Positions 1 through 9,163 of a DNA stretch of 64,000 bases are shown here, piece after piece. This stretch comes from an uncultured Prevotella sp. (GTDB taxonomy: Bacteria > Bacteroidota > Bacteroidia > Bacteroidales > Bacteroidaceae): NCBI GenBank assembly GCA_947170265.1, contig CAMVSV010000006.1, forward strand, positions 27,061-91,060. The letters run 5' to 3'. The notes under the pieces are model-generated. The model had not been told where the DNA came from. It ran no database searches and worked only from the letters and a program-made list of their open reading frames with translations. How positions within the stretch are numbered: the first letter of the stretch is position 1; each line of letters opens with the position of its first letter. A program made the translations under genes and the position numbers.

Positions 1-80
1 GTGAACACTGCCGTTATCTGGTTGAGGATACCAGCCACGTTCTCAGAATAGACTAATAATGTATAGAATTTCTTTTCCAT
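1..80 (-). CDS. ilvN: Acetolactate synthase small (regulatory) subunit, partial
   Basis: Only the first 26 codons are inside the window; the rest lies beyond the left edge. The visible N-terminus reads MEKKFYTLLVYSENVAGILN, the start of the ACT domain by which IlvN binds valine and stimulates and feedback-regulates the large subunit. The ATG lies 53 bases after the ilvB stop on the same strand, so it is the third gene of the ilvD-ilvB-ilvN operon. It is too short for the ORF track. Identity rests on the ACT-type N-terminus and the gene order. Confidence 0.85.
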   Translation of the reverse strand, partial: MEKKFYTLLVYSENVAGILNQITAVF

Positions 81-133
81 GCGTGTAATAATTATTGAGG
101 GACTTTTCCTCCTTTATCATATCCGGGACGAAT

Positions 134-1846
134 TTAAATGTCGAGCACCAACGACATCTCGTCAACGCTCTTGCCGGGAACCACCATTGGCAATACGTTT
201 TCCTCAGGCTTGACAGCACACTCCAGGAGGTAGGGACCATCAAAGGCAAGCATCTCCTTCACCTTCTGTGCGAGTTGGTCGCGGTCGGTGACAAGCGAAT
301 AGCCTATGTCATAGGCCTTTGCTATGTGTTCATACTGAGGATTCATCATCTCTGTGAACGAGCGACGACGCTGATAATACAGGTCTTGCCACTGGCGCAC
401 GTTGCCCAGATATGTGTTGTTGAGAAGTATCATCTTCACCGGCAGACGATGCTCCATTATGGTTCCGAGCTCTTGTATGCTCATTTGGAAGCCTCCATCA
501 CCCATGAAGAGACAAATCTGTCGCTGCGTTCCGAAGGCCGCTCCTACGGAAGCTGGGAGTCCGAAGCCCATGGTGCCCAGTCCACCGCTGGTCACAATGC
601 TCCTCTTTGTGCCATACTTGAAATACCGGCTTGAGAACATCTGGTTCAGTCCAACATCGTTCACAAGCACCGCGGTGCCGTCGGTAGCCTCGGCAACGGC
701 ATTGACCACCTCGCCCATAAGCAACGGACCGTCGGTGGGATGAATGGCGGGGTCTATGACCACTTTCCTTTCTTCCTCCTCATATTTGTCAAACTCCCGG
801 CGCCACTGGCTGTGGTCGCGTTTCTTGAGTAGCGCAGTGATGGCGGCAAGCGACTCTTTGCAATCTGCCACCACTGGCACGTCAACCTCTATATTCTTGT
901 TTATCTCCGAAGGATCAATATCAAGCTGTATTATCTTTGCCTGCTTGGCATAGGTGGAAGGCTTTCCTATAACCCTGTCGCTGAAACGCATGCCAATGGC
1001 AATGAGCACGTCACACTGCTGAGTGAGCATGTTGGGAGCATAGTTTCCATGGAGTCCGAGCATACCCACGTTGAGAGGATGGTCAGAAGACAGAGCCGAC
1101 AAGCCCAGCAACGTGCGACCGGCTGGAATACCGGCTTTCTCAAGGAATGCCACGAGCTCCTCCTGCGCATTGCCGAGTTCCACACCTTGTCCAACGAGTG
1201 CCAATGGGCGCTCGGCACCATTAATCAGTGCGGCAGCCTTCTCCACAGCCTTGCTGTCCAACAACGGATAGGGACGATACGACCTTACCCTATGCACCTT
1301 GACAGGGTTCCATTCGCAAGTTTGCATCTGTGCGTTTCTCGGGAAATCAAGCACCACGGGACCCGGTCTGCCGCTGCGTGCTATAAAGAATGCACGGCTC
1401 ACGGCCCATGCCACATCCTCGGGTCGGCGTATCTGATAGCTCCATTTCGATATTGGCTGGGCCACACCAACGAGGTCTATCTCCTGAAAAGCATCGGTAC
1501 CAAGTGCGTTGGTACCCACCTGTCCTGCTATCACCACTATTGGTGTGGAGTCGATCATGGCATCGGCAACACCTGTTAGGGTGTTTGTAGCACCCGGACC
1601 GCTTGTAACGAGGGCAACGCCCACCTCGCCGCTTACCCTGGCGAAGCCTTCAGCGGCATGAGCAGCAGCTTGTTCGTGACGCACGAGCACATGCTCGAAT
1701 GTGTTGTTGCCGTTGTAAGTATACTTATACAGTTCATCAAAGACAGGCATGATGGCTCCTCCAGGGTAGCCGAAAATTGTTTTCACACCTTCTTGTCTGA
1801 GCGAGCGCAGCAGTGCCTCTGCACCGGAAATAATTTCTTTTGCCAT
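134..1846 (-). CDS. ilvB: Acetolactate synthase large subunit
   Basis: Catalytic subunit of acetohydroxyacid synthase, which condenses two pyruvates, or pyruvate with 2-oxobutyrate, in the first common step of valine, leucine and isoleucine synthesis. The 570 residues are the normal family length. Visible features are the N-terminal TPP-binding (PYR) domain with IFGYPGGAIMPVFDE and the conserved catalytic Glu in RHEQAAAHAAEGFAR, the central FAD/NADPH-fold domain, and the C-terminal TPP-binding motif GDGGFQMSIQELGT with NNTYLG. It sits 46 bases after ilvD and 53 before ilvN, and is probably co-transcribed with both. Confidence 0.95.
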   Translation of the reverse strand: MAKEIISGAEALLRSLRQEGVKTIFGYPGGAIMPVFDELYKYTYNGNNTFEHVLVRHEQAAAHAAEGFARVSGEVGVALVTSGPGATNTLTGVADAMIDSTPIVVIAGQVGTNALGTDAFQEIDLVGVAQPISKWSYQIRRPEDVAWAVSRAFFIARSGRPGPVVLDFPRNAQMQTCEWNPVKVHRVRSYRPYPLLDSKAVEKAAALINGAERPLALVGQGVELGNAQEELVAFLEKAGIPAGRTLLGLSALSSDHPLNVGMLGLHGNYAPNMLTQQCDVLIAIGMRFSDRVIGKPSTYAKQAKIIQLDIDPSEINKNIEVDVPVVADCKESLAAITALLKKRDHSQWRREFDKYEEEERKVVIDPAIHPTDGPLLMGEVVNAVAEATDGTAVLVNDVGLNQMFSSRYFKYGTKRSIVTSGGLGTMGFGLPASVGAAFGTQRQICLFMGDGGFQMSIQELGTIMEHRLPVKMILLNNTYLGNVRQWQDLYYQRRRSFTEMMNPQYEHIAKAYDIGYSLVTDRDQLAQKVKEMLAFDGPYLLECAVKPEENVLPMVVPGKSVDEMSLVLDI

Positions 1847-1892
1847 GTATCCTAAATCCTTCTTTCCTTATTCGTCTGTTATTATGTGTCGA

Positions 1893-3695
1893 CTATTCTA
1901 TTATTCTAACGCCACCCTTGTCGGCTGAGCTCACACTCTGTGCATAAGCACGAAGAGCCTTGCTCACTACACGGTCGCGTCGCAGCGGCTGTTGGGGACG
2001 GGCAGCCAACTCTTCTTCGCTGAGACACACGTTTATGCTTCGTGATGGAATGTCTATCTCAATGATGTCGCCGTCGACAATCTTTCCGATATTGCCGCCC
2101 GAGGCTGCTTCCGGCGAAATGTGTCCGATGCTCAGTCCACTGGTGCCGCCAGAGAAACGGCCGTCGGTGATGAGTGCGCACTCTTTTCCGAGGTGCATGC
2201 TCTTGATATACGACGTAGGATAAAGCATCTCCTGCATGCCGGGGCCACCCTTTGGACCTTCATGGGTTATCACCACGCAGTCACCGCTCTTCACCTTTCC
2301 GCCGAGGATGCCCTCGCAAGCATCTTCCTGAGAGTCAAACACCACTGCCGGACCGCGGAAGTGCCACAGACTTTCGTCAACTCCGGCTGTCTTCACTACA
2401 CAGCCGTCCTGAGCGATGTTTCCAAAGAGCACCGCCAAGCCACCATCTTTGGTATAGGCATGTTCTATGTCGCGTATACAACCCGTAGCACGGTCGGTGT
2501 CGAGGCTCTCCCAGCGTGTGTCCTGACTTCCCATCTTGGTAGAGAACTTGTTAGCCGGTGCGCTGTGGTATATCCTGTCAGCTTCAGAATCAATGTTATC
2601 GCCGGTGATGTCATATTTTGCCATTGCCTCAGAGAGTGTCAATCCGTCAACCCTCGGTGCGCTACCGTCAATCAGCCCACCCTTGCTGAGCTCATTCATG
2701 ATGCCAAGAATGCCACCGGCACGGTTACATTCCTGTACTGAATACTTCTGGGTATTGGGAGAGAGCTTGCACAAGCATGGCACCTTACGGCTCAGCTGGT
2801 CTATGTCCTGCATCTTGAAGTCGGCTCCTGCTTCCTGTGCCACGGCCAACAGGTGGAGCACAGTGTTGGTGCTTCCTCCCATGGCAATGTCGAGTGTCAT
2901 GGCATTGAGGAAGGCGCTGCGTGTGGCTATGGAACGCGGCAACACACTCTCGTCGCCGTCGTTGTAGTAAGCAAAGGCATTCTTCACCACCTGACGGGCA
3001 GCATCCTTGAACAGCTCAATGCGGTTCTTGTGGGTAGCGAGTATTGAACCATTGCCAGGGAGAGAAAGACCGATGGCTTCGGTCAAGGAGTTCATTGAGT
3101 TGGCGGTGAACATTCCTGAACAGCTGCCACAACCGGGGCATGCACACTGTTCCAGTTGACGCATGTCGTCGTCGCTCACCGACGTGTCGGCTCCTTTCAC
3201 CATTGCCGTTATGAGGTCGGCATTCTCTCCATGCCATCTACCTGCTTCCATCGGTCCTCCAGAACAGAACACCGTTGGTATGTTGAGTCGCATAGATGCC
3301 ATTAGCATTCCCGGTGTCACCTTGTCGCAATTGGAAATACAAATCATGGCGTCCGCCTTATGGGCATTAACCATATATTCCACAGAGTCGGCAATGATGT
3401 CTCGGCTGGGCAGCGAATAGAGCATGCCGTCGTGTCCCATGGCTATGCCGTCGTCAATAGCAATGGTATTGAACTCTGCAGCATAGCATCCCATGGCTTC
3501 TATCTCTGCCTTCACTATCTGTCCTATCTCATGGAGATGGGTATGTCCGGGCACAAACTGAGTGAACGAGTTGACTATCGCAATGATGGGTTTTCCAAAC
3601 TGTTCGGGTTTCATACCTGCTGCCACCCACAGAGCGCGGGCTCCAGCCATTTTTCTGCCTTCGGTGCATACTGCACTCCTCAACTGATGTTTCAT
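1893..3695 (-). CDS. ilvD: Dihydroxy-acid dehydratase
   Basis: Dehydrates 2,3-dihydroxy-isovalerate and -methylvalerate to the 2-oxo acids that are the direct precursors of valine and isoleucine. The 600-residue length fits the family. The cluster cysteines expected of an Fe-S IlvD are seen in [14 protein letters not shown] and [38 protein letters not shown] is the C-terminal signature. It is the first gene of the operon (ilvD, ilvB, ilvN), with a good promoter just upstream leaving a leader of only about 20 bases. No leader peptide or attenuator fits there, unlike the aromatic operon further on. Confidence 0.96.
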   Translation of the reverse strand: MKHQLRSAVCTEGRKMAGARALWVAAGMKPEQFGKPIIAIVNSFTQFVPGHTHLHEIGQIVKAEIEAMGCYAAEFNTIAIDDGIAMGHDGMLYSLPSRDIIADSVEYMVNAHKADAMICISNCDKVTPGMLMASMRLNIPTVFCSGGPMEAGRWHGENADLITAMVKGADTSVSDDDMRQLEQCACPGCGSCSGMFTANSMNSLTEAIGLSLPGNGSILATHKNRIELFKDAARQVVKNAFAYYNDGDESVLPRSIATRSAFLNAMTLDIAMGGSTNTVLHLLAVAQEAGADFKMQDIDQLSRKVPCLCKLSPNTQKYSVQECNRAGGILGIMNELSKGGLIDGSAPRVDGLTLSEAMAKYDITGDNIDSEADRIYHSAPANKFSTKMGSQDTRWESLDTDRATGCIRDIEHAYTKDGGLAVLFGNIAQDGCVVKTAGVDESLWHFRGPAVVFDSQEDACEGILGGKVKSGDCVVITHEGPKGGPGMQEMLYPTSYIKSMHLGKECALITDGRFSGGTSGLSIGHISPEAASGGNIGKIVDGDIIEIDIPSRSINVCLSEEELAARPQQPLRRDRVVSKALRAYAQSVSSADKGGVRIIE

Positions 3696-3720
3696 AATTA
3701 TTCTGTATATAATCCGTTTG

Positions 3721-3751
3721 CAAAGGTAGCGAGAATTCGTTGATTGTGCAA
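3721..3751 (-). promoter_or_regulatory. Promoter of the ilvD-ilvB-ilvN operon
   Basis: Bacteroidetes-type promoter on the minus strand: -7 box TACCTTTG at 3721-3728 and -33 TTG at 3749-3751, separated by 20 bases. It would start transcription about 20 bases before the ilvD ATG. Confidence 0.75.
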
Positions 3752-3848
3752 CAATTTTATATTATTATATTCCCTTCCGCCTCCTGTTACACAGGTTTGC
3801 TAATGGGTTTTATAGCAAATTGTTACATAGCCCTGCAAACATACATAA

Positions 3849-3883
3849 ACAAAAATCCCCGATGTCTTGCGACACCGGGGATT
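3849..3883 (-). terminator. Intrinsic terminator after the OmpA gene
   Basis: Read on the minus strand, an AATCCCCG/CGGGGATT hairpin with further TGTC/GACA pairing is followed by TTTTTGTTT. It lies about 50 bases after the ompA stop and separates that gene from the ilv promoter. Confidence 0.8.
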
Positions 3884-3932
3884 GAATATTGTTGTGATAA
3901 GGTTATTACTTCTTACTTACAGTGCTTGTCGA

Positions 3933-4979
3933 TTATTTTACATAAACGATAGCCAGACGGTTAGAAGTGGTGCCCTGAACACCCTTACCTACTGCCTCGT
4001 CAACAACAACGCCACGACCCTCGAGGTATTCCTTAACGGCGTTAGCACGGTTCTGAGACAGGATCTGGTTCTTCTCAGCATTGCCTTCAGGTGAAGCTGT
4101 ACCAACGATCTGTACATGCTTGCCAGCTGCGATGTTGTCAAGAGCCTTCTTAGCGTCAGCGGTGAGGTTGTACTTAGCCTGTGCGAAGGTAACGAATACG
4201 AGGTCGTCAACGCGAACTTCCTTACCAACCTGAACTTCCTTGATAACTTCCTTCTCGATAACCTCGGGCTTGCGGTTGCGCAGGTCGTTGATGATAGCGT
4301 TGAGAGCATCGATTTCAGCCTGATCGCGGAGCTGAGCGAGTTTGAAGTTGTGAGTACCGTTAGAGTTACCGAACTTGTAAACTACACCAGCGTTGAGCTG
4401 AACCCAAGAGTTGTTGATGTTGTACTTGAAAGAACCAAGCTCTGTGAAGTTGATAGAAGGCTCGATGAAAATCTGCCAAGCCTTAGCCTCGCCGAGGTTG
4501 AAGGCGAAATCAAGAGCAGCCTTAGAAGTCAGGCCGTTAGCAGCGGGATCTGCCTTAGAACCCTCGAGCTCACCAAATCCGTGAAGCCAACCGAAACCAT
4601 AGAGTGCGCTAACTTCGAATGCGCGAGGCTCACCTTTGTAACCACCGAAGAGGTTAGACAGGTTTACATTACCCAGCAAGTTAACGTTAACAGACTTGAA
4701 ACCAGTCTTCAGCCAGTTGCCACTACCACCGTAGCGGTTGCCAAGATAAGCATTGCCTTCAGCTACGAGACCGAAAGCAGGAGTGATGTTCTTACCAACG
4801 CGAACGCCGAAGTTGGGGTTCAGGTTGCTCAACCAGCGGTTTTCTGTAGTCTTTGTGCTAACACCGCCCTGTATGCCTACATACCAGTTGTCGGAGAACT
4901 TGCTTCCCTCAACAGTTACCTGTGCAGAAGCAGACACTGCCATTGCAGCAGCAGCAAACATTAAAACTAACTTTTTCAT
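3933..4979 (-). CDS. OmpA family outer-membrane protein
   Basis: Abundant Bacteroidales outer-membrane protein expected to tie the outer membrane to peptidoglycan. It starts with a signal peptide (MKKLVLMFAAAAMAVSASAQ), followed by a roughly 190-residue beta-barrel domain with alternating aromatic strands. A linker containing a short E/K/V-rich segment (VIEKEVIKEVQ) leads into a C-terminal OmpA peptidoglycan-binding domain with ASPEGNAEKNQILSQNRANA. At 348 residues it is typical for this class. It is monocistronic: its own promoter is upstream and a strong terminator downstream. The upstream AT-rich leader of about 60 bases suits a highly expressed protein. Confidence 0.9.
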   Translation of the reverse strand: MKKLVLMFAAAAMAVSASAQVTVEGSKFSDNWYVGIQGGVSTKTTENRWLSNLNPNFGVRVGKNITPAFGLVAEGNAYLGNRYGGSGNWLKTGFKSVNVNLLGNVNLSNLFGGYKGEPRAFEVSALYGFGWLHGFGELEGSKADPAANGLTSKAALDFAFNLGEAKAWQIFIEPSINFTELGSFKYNINNSWVQLNAGVVYKFGNSNGTHNFKLAQLRDQAEIDALNAIINDLRNRKPEVIEKEVIKEVQVGKEVRVDDLVFVTFAQAKYNLTADAKKALDNIAAGKHVQIVGTASPEGNAEKNQILSQNRANAVKEYLEGRGVVVDEAVGKGVQGTTSNRLAIVYVK

Positions 4980-5042
4980 TTTCTCTCTGATTTTTAATTA
5001 ATTATTATTAAAAAGAATTATATAATCTTCATTTTCAATGTG

Positions 5043-5074
5043 CAAAATAAGAAAAAATAATTTTAACCACCAAA
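5043..5074 (-). promoter_or_regulatory. Probable promoter of the OmpA gene
   Basis: Minus-strand -7-like box TTATTTTG (one mismatch to TAnnTTTG) at 5043-5050 and -33 TTTG at 5071-5074, spaced by 20 bases. It leaves an AT-rich leader of about 60 bases. The rest of 4980-5303 holds only this promoter and the terminator at 5235; no gene is seen. Confidence 0.55.
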
Positions 5075-5234
5075 TTATTTTAATAAAAAGTGCTGTTACC
5101 GAACACATTTTGAGATTTTCTTTAATTAAAAATGATATAAATTATGATTTTACAGGGAGTTTGGCACTTTTCATTTAGTTTATGCTCAAACCTCTGAATG
5201 GTGGTTGTACTTGTGGAGCCCATTATATATAAAT

Positions 5235-5273
5235 AAGGTGTAGGGATTTAAAGAACAAAAATCCCTACACCTT
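5235..5273 (-). terminator. Terminator after the oxidoreductase operon
   Basis: Perfect 15-bp stem (AAGGTGTAGGGATTT with its complement), 9-base loop, about 30 bases after the gamma-subunit stop. On the minus strand it is followed by an AT-rich, T-containing stretch. It could act in both directions. Confidence 0.8.
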
Positions 5274-5303
5274 TTCCGTTGTTGCATGTCGCGTGAATTG
5301 CGA

Positions 5304-5852
5304 CTATTGCTTCTCAATGATGTTCATTCCAGCCTCCACGGCTTCCATGTTGAGGGGAATCATGTGGTGATGGCGCTCCGGCAGCGATTTGAAGAGGGCT
5401 TTGTTGAGTCCATCTGTGCTCACCACGGGGCAAACCTTGAGGAGTCCGCCGAGCACTATCATGTTGAACACCTTGGAGTTTTTCATCTCTGCTGCCTTGT
5501 CCATGGCATCTATGCGATACACGGTGATGTCGTTACGTCTTGGTGGGTTTATTATACCATAGCCGTCGTAGATAAGTATTCCGCCTGGTTTGATTTTGGG
5601 TTCAAACTTGTCGAGCGATGGTTGGTTGAGCACTATTGCTACGTCATAGGTGCTCAATATGGGGGATGATATTCTCTCGTCGCTCACAATGACAGTAACG
5701 TTGGCTGTTCCTCCGCGCTGTTCGGGTCCGTAGGCTGGCATCCAGGTCACTTCCTTGTCTTCCATGAGTCCTGAGTAGGCGAGTATTTTTCCCATGGAGA
5801 GCACTCCCTGTCCTCCGAAACCACTTATTATTATTTCCTTTTTCATGATCAT
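5304..5852 (-). CDS. 2-oxoacid:ferredoxin oxidoreductase, gamma subunit
   Basis: Small subunit of an anaerobic 2-oxoacid:acceptor oxidoreductase that reversibly decarboxylates a 2-oxoacid to its acyl-CoA using ferredoxin. The 182 residues open with IISGFGGQGVLSMGKILA, the gamma-domain signature, and contain MPAYGPEQRGGTANVTVIVS. It is the last gene of the ferredoxin-alpha-beta-gamma block, 21 bases after the beta subunit. The substrate (2-oxoglutarate, 2-oxoisovalerate or other) cannot be told from the gamma chain. Confidence 0.9.
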   Translation of the reverse strand: MIMKKEIIISGFGGQGVLSMGKILAYSGLMEDKEVTWMPAYGPEQRGGTANVTVIVSDERISSPILSTYDVAIVLNQPSLDKFEPKIKPGGILIYDGYGIINPPRRNDITVYRIDAMDKAAEMKNSKVFNMIVLGGLLKVCPVVSTDGLNKALFKSLPERHHHMIPLNMEAVEAGMNIIEKQ

Positions 5853-5873
5853 TACCTGATTAATTGTTTCCTA

Positions 5874-6641
5874 TCAAAGACCGGTTGTGTCCTTGAGGTC
5901 TCCTTTTTCGTAGAATTTGAACATATTCTCCTTCATCCATTCGTTGGCTTTTACTGGTGAGAGTTTCCAGCCGCTGTTGCAGGTGCTCACTACTTCCACG
6001 AGTGACGAGCCTTTGCCTTGCATGGATGCCTCGAAGGCTTTGCGTATGGCTTTTTTCGTCTTGCGTATAGATGCTACGCTTTCCACGCTCTGTCGTGTCA
6101 CGAAGCATGTTCCCTCAAGTTGGGCTGCAATCTCTGTGATCTTCAGTGGAAAGCCATGGAGCTCCGGTGTACGTCCGTAGGGACATGTAGCCGTTTTCTG
6201 CCCTATGAGTGTCGTTGGAGCCATCTGTCCGCCTGTCATTCCGTATATGGCGTTGTTGATAAAGATAATGGTTATGTTCTCTCCGCGATTCAGTGCGTGT
6301 ATGGTCTCGGCGGTACCTATACATGCGAGGTCGCCGTCGCCTTGGTATGTGAACACGAGGCGTTCGGGCCAGAGTCGCTTCACTGCCGTTGCCACAGCGG
6401 GAGCTCTTCCGTGTGCGGCTTCCTGCCAGTCAATATCAAGGTATCTGTATGCAAACACGGCGCATCCCACGGGGCACACACCTATTGTCTGCTCTTCCAT
6501 TCCCATTTCTTCTATTATCTCGGCTACGAGTTTGTGAACCACTCCGTGCGAGCATCCCGGGCAGTAATGCATAGGGGTGTCGTTCATGAGTGACGGTTTC
6601 TTGTATACGAGGTTTTCCTGACTTATTATTTCATTGTTCAT
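5874..6641 (-). CDS. 2-oxoacid:ferredoxin oxidoreductase, beta subunit (TPP-binding)
   Basis: The subunit that carries thiamine pyrophosphate. The 255 residues show the cluster-associated CPGCSHGVVHKL motif, a second cysteine pair in IGVCPVGCAVF, and the TPP/Mg site GDGDLACIGTAETIHA followed by NNAIYGMTGGQMAPTT. Length and motifs match KorB/VorA-type chains. It is 17 bases after the alpha subunit and 21 before gamma, so translation is probably coordinated. Confidence 0.92.
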   Translation of the reverse strand: MNNEIISQENLVYKKPSLMNDTPMHYCPGCSHGVVHKLVAEIIEEMGMEEQTIGVCPVGCAVFAYRYLDIDWQEAAHGRAPAVATAVKRLWPERLVFTYQGDGDLACIGTAETIHALNRGENITIIFINNAIYGMTGGQMAPTTLIGQKTATCPYGRTPELHGFPLKITEIAAQLEGTCFVTRQSVESVASIRKTKKAIRKAFEASMQGKGSSLVEVVSTCNSGWKLSPVKANEWMKENMFKFYEKGDLKDTTGL

Positions 6642-6658
6642 AGCTTGTCCTCCTATTC

Positions 6659-7747
6659 TTACCGGTTGATGATTTTTGTTTTCAGCGCATTGACTATCTC
6701 TTCCGGGTCTGGAACGATGCCTCCAAGTCGTCCGAAGTGTTTCACGGGCACGGCACCGTTGATGGCGAGTTTCACGTCTTCCACCATCTGTCCGGCATTG
6801 ATTTCTGCCACGAGCACTCCTTTCTTACCCTGTGCCATTTCCTTGATTTGCTTCTCCGGGAAGGGCCATAGCGTTATAGGTCGGAACAGTCCCACCTTTA
6901 TTCCTTCTTCCCTTGCTAGTTCAATGGCTTTCTCTGCTATTCGTGCTGCGCTGCCGAATGCCACTATCATGCAGTCGGCATCGTCCATCTGCTGTGTCTC
7001 ATAGCGTACCTCGTTGTCTCTGATGGTCTGGTATTTCTCCTGCAGGTGCAGGTTTCTGCTTTCCATGACCTCGGGTTTGAGTTCGAGCGACGTCATGATG
7101 TTTGGTTGTCTGTCTTTCGTGCGTCCAGTTGTTGCCCATGGGCATTCCTTTATAATCTGTTCAGCTGTACGGCGCGGTTTCTGTTCTGGCAGCACCACCT
7201 TCTCCATCATCTGTCCTATCACTCCGTCGCTGAGTATCATGGCGGGGTTTCGGTACTTGAAGGCGAGCTCAAAGGCGAGGTCCATGAAGTCAGCCATCTC
7301 CTGCACCGAGTTTGGAGCAAGCGTAATCACATAGTAGTCGCCGTTGCCTCCGCCTCGTGTGGCTTGGAAGTAGTCGCTCTGTGAGGGTTGTATGGTGCCC
7401 AGTCCGGGACCTCCACGCTGCACGTTGACAAACACTCCCGGTATCTCGGCTCCAGCCATATAGGCTATACCCTCCTGCATGAGGGCTATGCCTGGGCTCG
7501 ACGATGAGGTGAACACCCTCTTTCCGGCTCCTGCCCCACCGTAAATCATGTTTATCGATGCCACTTCGCTCTCTGCCTGCAGCACCACCATGCCTGTTGT
7601 CTCCCATGGCTTGAGCAATGCGAGTGTCTCAAGCACTTCACTCTGTGGGGTTATGGGGTATCCGAAATATCCGTCGGCACCGCATCGTATGGCAGCATAG
7701 GCTATCGCCTCGTTGCCTTTCATCAGTCTCACATCTTTTTCTGCCAT
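6659..7747 (-). CDS. vorB: 2-oxoacid:ferredoxin oxidoreductase, alpha subunit (VorB/KorA type)
   Basis: Pyrimidine-binding chain of the 2-oxoacid:ferredoxin oxidoreductase. The 362 residues begin with VRLMKGNEAIAYAAIRCGAD, contain FGYPITPQSEVLE and SSSSPGIALMQEGIAYMAGA, and end in a C-terminal transketolase-like domain (LFRPITLWPFPEKQI). This compact chain is commonly named VorB in Bacteroidetes. The name is by family resemblance; 2-oxoglutarate is an equally possible substrate. It starts only 1 base after the ferredoxin gene stop, so the two are translationally coupled. Confidence 0.88.
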   Translation of the reverse strand: MAEKDVRLMKGNEAIAYAAIRCGADGYFGYPITPQSEVLETLALLKPWETTGMVVLQAESEVASINMIYGGAGAGKRVFTSSSSPGIALMQEGIAYMAGAEIPGVFVNVQRGGPGLGTIQPSQSDYFQATRGGGNGDYYVITLAPNSVQEMADFMDLAFELAFKYRNPAMILSDGVIGQMMEKVVLPEQKPRRTAEQIIKECPWATTGRTKDRQPNIMTSLELKPEVMESRNLHLQEKYQTIRDNEVRYETQQMDDADCMIVAFGSAARIAEKAIELAREEGIKVGLFRPITLWPFPEKQIKEMAQGKKGVLVAEINAGQMVEDVKLAINGAVPVKHFGRLGGIVPDPEEIVNALKTKIINR

Positions 7748-7748
7748 G

Positions 7749-7982
7749 CTATTCCTCCACTTTCTTTCTATAAACTGTTATACATCCATCCGGACATACT
7801 ATCGCACATGAGGTGCATCCTGTGCAGAGCTCTGCCATTGCAGGCTCCACATAGGGGTATCCGTGTACGTTTACTTTCTTCTGTGCCAATGCTATGACCT
7901 TTTGCGGACATGCCACTATGCACAGCTGGCATCCCTTGCATCGGTCGGTGTTTACCACGATGGCACCTTTCATCTTTGCCAT
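7749..7982 (-). CDS. 4Fe-4S ferredoxin (delta) subunit of the oxidoreductase
   Basis: A 77-residue electron-transfer subunit with two classical [4Fe-4S] motifs, CKGCQLCIVACP and CTGCTSCAIVCP, for passing electrons between the TPP site and free ferredoxin. It is the first catalytic-complex gene of the block and is nearly fused to the alpha gene. The 81 bases before it hold no clear promoter, so transcription may come through from folD and the small TPR gene. Confidence 0.92.
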   Translation of the reverse strand: MAKMKGAIVVNTDRCKGCQLCIVACPQKVIALAQKKVNVHGYPYVEPAMAELCTGCTSCAIVCPDGCITVYRKKVEE

Positions 7983-8063
7983 AAGCTTATAATGTTTAAT
8001 AAAACTACCTTCAAGACTACGGATAAGGTATACGAGGGGCTATGCTCCACTGTAACTTCGCCA

Positions 8064-8243
8064 TCAAGGGTTGTAAGCATCCTTGTGATAGAAGTTCAGT
8101 ATGTCTTCGAGCATCTGCTTTGCTTCCACGGCGGGCGACTGTGCATCAAGGGCTATGGCTTCCATGTAGCAGTCCAGCGCATGCTGCCAGTCACTCTTTC
8201 GCCGATATTCATTGCCTTTCCTATACCATTCTTCGCTTGTCAT
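8064..8243 (-). CDS. Small single-TPR protein (59 aa)
   Basis: Too short for the ORF track. The frame opens with ATG and reads MTSEEWYRKGNEYRRKSDWQ, continuing through HALDCYMEAIAL, a canonical tetratricopeptide helix pair, and stops after 59 residues. It fits snugly between folD (16 bases) and the ferredoxin gene (81 bases) on the same strand. It uses ordinary codons and has no signal peptide or membrane segment. An isolated TPR this small probably binds a partner; the adjacent oxidoreductase complex is the obvious candidate, but that is inference. Confidence 0.7.
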   Translation of the reverse strand: MTSEEWYRKGNEYRRKSDWQHALDCYMEAIALDAQSPAVEAKQMLEDILNFYHKDAYNP

Positions 8244-8259
8244 TATCTTTATATGGGGT

Positions 8260-9138
8260 TTATTTGTAGAATTCTTTCTTGCCTGCCGAGAGGGTGTTCT
8301 TCATCAGTGAGCAGATGGTCATCGGTCCCACTCCTCCGGGCACGGGTGTGATGAAGCTGCACTTAGGTGCCACCTCGTCAAACTTCACGTCACCATTCAG
8401 ACGGAAACCGCTCTTGCGGCTACTGTCAGGCACTCTTGTTGTGCCTACGTCTATTATCACCGCACCGTCTTTCACCATGTCTGCCGTGACAAAGTCAGGA
8501 CGACCAATAGCTGCTATTATGATGTCAGCCTCCCGGCATTCCTTCTTCAGGTCTTTGGAACGGCTGTGGCACACCGTCACAGTGGCATCACCATATTGTT
8601 TCTGCATCATGAGCTGTGCCATGGGCTTGCCAACGATGTTCGAGCGTCCGAGCACCACACATTTCTTTCCACTTGTCTGTATGTTGTAGTGGCGCAACAG
8701 GGTGAGTATTCCCAGTGGTGTTGCAGAGATGAAGCAAGGCAGACCTATTGCCATGCGTCCCACATTCACTGGATGGAAGCCGTCAACGTCTTTCCTATAG
8801 TCTATGGCTTCAATGATTTTCTGCTCGTCAATGTGCTTGGGCAGTGGCAGCTGCACTATAAATCCGTCAACATCGTCGTCGCGGTTGAGCTTGTCGACGC
8901 AAGCGAGGAGCTCCTCCTCGGTAATGTCGGCTTCATAACGAATGAGTGTGGACTTGAAGCCACACTGCTCGCATGCTATCACTTTGTTTTTCACATACGT
9001 CTCTGACCCTCCGTCGTGTCCCACGAGCACAGCGGCGAGGTGTGGTCGTTTACCTCCTGCTTCTACAATGCTTTTCACCTCTGCGGCAATCTCGGCTTTG
9101 ATAGCTGTTGCCGTTGCTTTTCCGTCGATTATCTGCAT
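8260..9138 (-). CDS. folD: Bifunctional methylene-THF dehydrogenase / methenyl-THF cyclohydrolase
   Basis: Interconverts 5,10-methylene-, methenyl- and 10-formyl-tetrahydrofolate for one-carbon metabolism. The 292 residues show the substrate-site YVKNK (catalytic Lys), [14 protein letters not shown], the DVDGFHPVN loop, the NADP-binding [16 protein letters not shown] and the closing [15 protein letters not shown]. Length is normal. It lies 25 bases after ffh and runs in the same operon. Confidence 0.96.
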   Translation of the reverse strand: MQIIDGKATATAIKAEIAAEVKSIVEAGGKRPHLAAVLVGHDGGSETYVKNKVIACEQCGFKSTLIRYEADITEEELLACVDKLNRDDDVDGFIVQLPLPKHIDEQKIIEAIDYRKDVDGFHPVNVGRMAIGLPCFISATPLGILTLLRHYNIQTSGKKCVVLGRSNIVGKPMAQLMMQKQYGDATVTVCHSRSKDLKKECREADIIIAAIGRPDFVTADMVKDGAVIIDVGTTRVPDSSRKSGFRLNGDVKFDEVAPKCSFITPVPGGVGPMTICSLMKNTLSAGKKEFYK

Positions 9139-9163
9139 TCTTCCTGTATTTTGTGTTTCGTTG

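Noticed and set aside
1893-3720. Attenuator for the ilv operon similar to the aromatic one
   Set aside because: The promoter is only about 25 bases from ilvD, leaving no space for a leader peptide or stems.
5182-5232. 16-codon plus frame MLKPLNGGCTCGAHYI just before a hairpin
   Set aside because: No promoter in front; the hairpin is explained as terminator of the opposite-strand oxidoreductase operon.
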